DNA of 64,000 nt, taken from assembly GCF_030063185.1 (NCBI RefSeq), contig NZ_JASISP010000014.1:32543-96542 (forward strand). Direction: 5' to 3'. The DNA is from Arthrobacter sp. H35-D1 (GTDB lineage: Bacteria; Actinomycetota; Actinomycetes; Actinomycetales; Micrococcaceae). The translations under genes were made by a program, and so were the position numbers. Shown in pieces: positions 62,752-64,000 of this stretch. Each line of letters starts with the position of its first letter. Within the stretch, counting starts at the first letter, position 1. Below the pieces are notes generated by a model, which saw only the letters and a program-made list of their open reading frames with translations, did not search any database and had not been told where the DNA came from.

Positions 62752-63756
62752 ATGGACACGCCCAGACTCATCCGGTCGGCGGACTATGACCGGCTCGGCC
62801 AGGACCGCCGCAAGCTTGCCACGCTCCATCACCGCGGCGAGATTGTTCGCATACGCCGCGGATTCTACGTCCGAACGACTGAATGGGACGGGCTCCAAAC
62901 GAAGGAACAATACGGTTTGCGTGCCTTGGCCTTTGCCCACGGAGCGGAAAACAATCCCGTGTTGTGCCACGCCACGGCGGCACTCTTGTGGGGCCTGTGG
63001 ATTGTGGGAGTGCCGCAAAAGCTGCACTCCGTGACTGAGGTGACCACCAGCGGGCGCAGCACCAACAGCGTGGTCCGCCACGCGGCATCCTTGTCTGAAG
63101 GGGTGGTCCAGTGCGGACCGTTCCTGCTGACCGACAAGCTCACCACCACACTGCAGCTGATCCGCACCTTCGCCTTCCCCTATGCAGTGGCCGTCTGCGA
63201 TTCCAGCCTGCGTGTTCCGGACCGCCGGAATCTTGTCAATCAATTTGCGGTTCCTGCAACAAAGCCCTTGGGGCACATGCCGGTCTGGGAGACCGACTGT
63301 CCGCAGGGTCCGCCACTGTCCCTTGAAGAACTGTGCGCCGGAGCGGGGCAGTTGCGCAGCCAAGCTGCCCGGAAGCGGGTCTTGGCAGTGATCGATTTCG
63401 CTTCAGGGTTGTCGGGGTCGGCAGGGGAATCCCTCAGCCGGGCGAAGATTTTTCAGTTGGGATTTCCCGCACCCGTCCTACAGCAACGGTTTATGCTCCG
63501 TGACGGCAGTGACGCCTTCGTCGACTTTTGGTTTGAAGAACAGCAGGTGGCGGCTGAATTTGACGGGATGGGAAAGTACCTCAGGCCAGATTGGGGCGGA
63601 GGACTTTCACTTCAGGCAAGAATCCTTGCTGAAAAGCAACGCGAGGACCAAATTCGGGCTCACGGTGTGGGTTTTGCCAGGTGGGATTGGAAAGAAATGA
63701 TGAACCGGGACAGGTTGACGTGCATACTGCGCCAAGCGGGATTGCCACAAACATAG
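62752..63756 (+). CDS. AbiEi-type antitoxin domain protein with DUF559-like C-terminus
   Basis: 334 residues. The N-terminal wHTH-like part (LATLHHRGEIVRIRRGFYV) and the HATAALLWGLWIVG stretch resemble AbiEi antitoxin-type proteins. The C-terminal ~100 residues (FVDFWFEEQQVAAEFDGMGKYLR and REDQIRAHGVGFARWDWKEM) resemble a restriction-endonuclease-like (DUF559/Vsr-type) fold. No AbiEii nucleotidyltransferase partner follows before the end of the readable sequence. It is common as an orphan in actinobacteria. Confidence 0.78.
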   Translation: MDTPRLIRSADYDRLGQDRRKLATLHHRGEIVRIRRGFYVRTTEWDGLQTKEQYGLRALAFAHGAENNPVLCHATAALLWGLWIVGVPQKLHSVTEVTTSGRSTNSVVRHAASLSEGVVQCGPFLLTDKLTTTLQLIRTFAFPYAVAVCDSSLRVPDRRNLVNQFAVPATKPLGHMPVWETDCPQGPPLSLEELCAGAGQLRSQAARKRVLAVIDFASGLSGSAGESLSRAKIFQLGFPAPVLQQRFMLRDGSDAFVDFWFEEQQVAAEFDGMGKYLRPDWGGGLSLQARILAEKQREDQIRAHGVGFARWDWKEMMNRDRLTCILRQAGLPQT

Positions 63757-63840
63757 TCCGTCATGCCCGCTGCGTCCTGGTGGCGCAAAAGTGCCGCGGG
63801 GTTGGCCGTAATGTCCGGAGACTATCGCCTGCCCTGAGCG

Positions 63841-64000
63841 GCACACCCCCCGGGGGTACCCCAGGGGGGGAAGGTAGGAGCACGAAGGGCGGGGCGGGTG
63901 GCGGGGGGAAGAGGGGGTTGGGGGTGTGTAGGTATGTGGGGGGCCCCCCGGGGGGTGTGGGGGGGGGGGGGCGGGGGGTGGGGTGGGGGGGGGGGGGGGG
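63841..64000. other. Poly-G low-quality contig end
   Basis: The last 160 bases turn into G-runs with a few A/C/T, ending in unbroken G. No coding or regulatory pattern fits. Two-colour sequencers call dark cycles as G, so an end-of-contig artefact is the likely source. Confidence 0.8.

Overview
The window is high-GC DNA from an actinobacterium. Protein-level resemblance (UPF0182 membrane protein, divergent DUF2342 metalloprotease and PDZ-Lon protease, mycothiol-type TIGR03084 protein, AbiEi-type protein) and frequent GTG/TTG starts point to a Micrococcaceae genome close to Arthrobacter. This assignment rests on family recognition; no database was searched. The final ~160 bases are nearly pure G and look like a contig-end artefact.

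Layout. (1) 0-9 kb: conserved housekeeping genes (partial TOMM/ThiF-like gene, YgjP-like metallopeptidase, DUF2342 protein, PDZ-Lon protease, UPF0182 protein), an initiator tRNA and a cardiolipin synthase. (2) 9-21 kb: a TetR gene followed by a translationally coupled catabolic operon (TIGR03084, AtuA-like, acyl-CoA carboxylase beta and alpha subunits, acyl-CoA dehydrogenase, enoyl-CoA hydratase, acyl-CoA ligase, SDR). Its content matches the acyclic terpene (Atu) pathway closely. (3) 21-29.6 kb: TetR plus beta-oxidation genes (crotonases, thiolase, FadB-type fusion, dienoyl-CoA-isomerase-like protein, ligase, MBL hydrolase), arranged around a perfect palindromic operator. (4) 29.7-35 kb: a b-type cytochrome and a valine-catabolism set (acyl-CoA dehydrogenase, HIBYL-CoA hydrolase type, 3-hydroxyisobutyrate dehydrogenase, crotonase), then a second initiator tRNA. 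(5) 35-39.3 kb: alpha/beta hydrolase and the molybdate operon modABC with an HTH-TOBE regulator.

(6) 39.4-49.0 kb: an accessory island bounded by two ~134-bp imperfect direct repeats, each carrying a tRNA 3'-end-like stretch. It holds a toxin-antitoxin pair, a hypothetical gene, two broken genes (secreted glycerophosphodiesterase lipoprotein, MgtC) and an intact LacI-regulated ABC importer plus glycerophosphodiesterase operon. Two near-identical LacI-type operators lie about 80 bp upstream of the importer operon and of the broken lipoprotein gene. I read this as a glycerophosphodiester scavenging system that has lost its extracellular enzyme. It is the most interesting unit in the window. (7) 49.2-53.5 kb: a frameshifted small gene and a GntR-controlled cluster of two carbon-nitrogen hydrolases and an APC permease. 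(8) 53.5-54.4 kb: a gene graveyard with remnants of a permease, a kynureninase, a sensor kinase and an HTH gene. (9) 54.5-63.8 kb: aldo/keto reductase, PspA with a TPM-domain protein, an HtrA-type protease, EtfBA and an AbiEi-type protein.

Functionally, most of the window is acyl-CoA catabolism. Six crotonase domains, two acyl-CoA dehydrogenases and three routes into acyl-CoA pools could all pass electrons to the EtfBA encoded near the right end.
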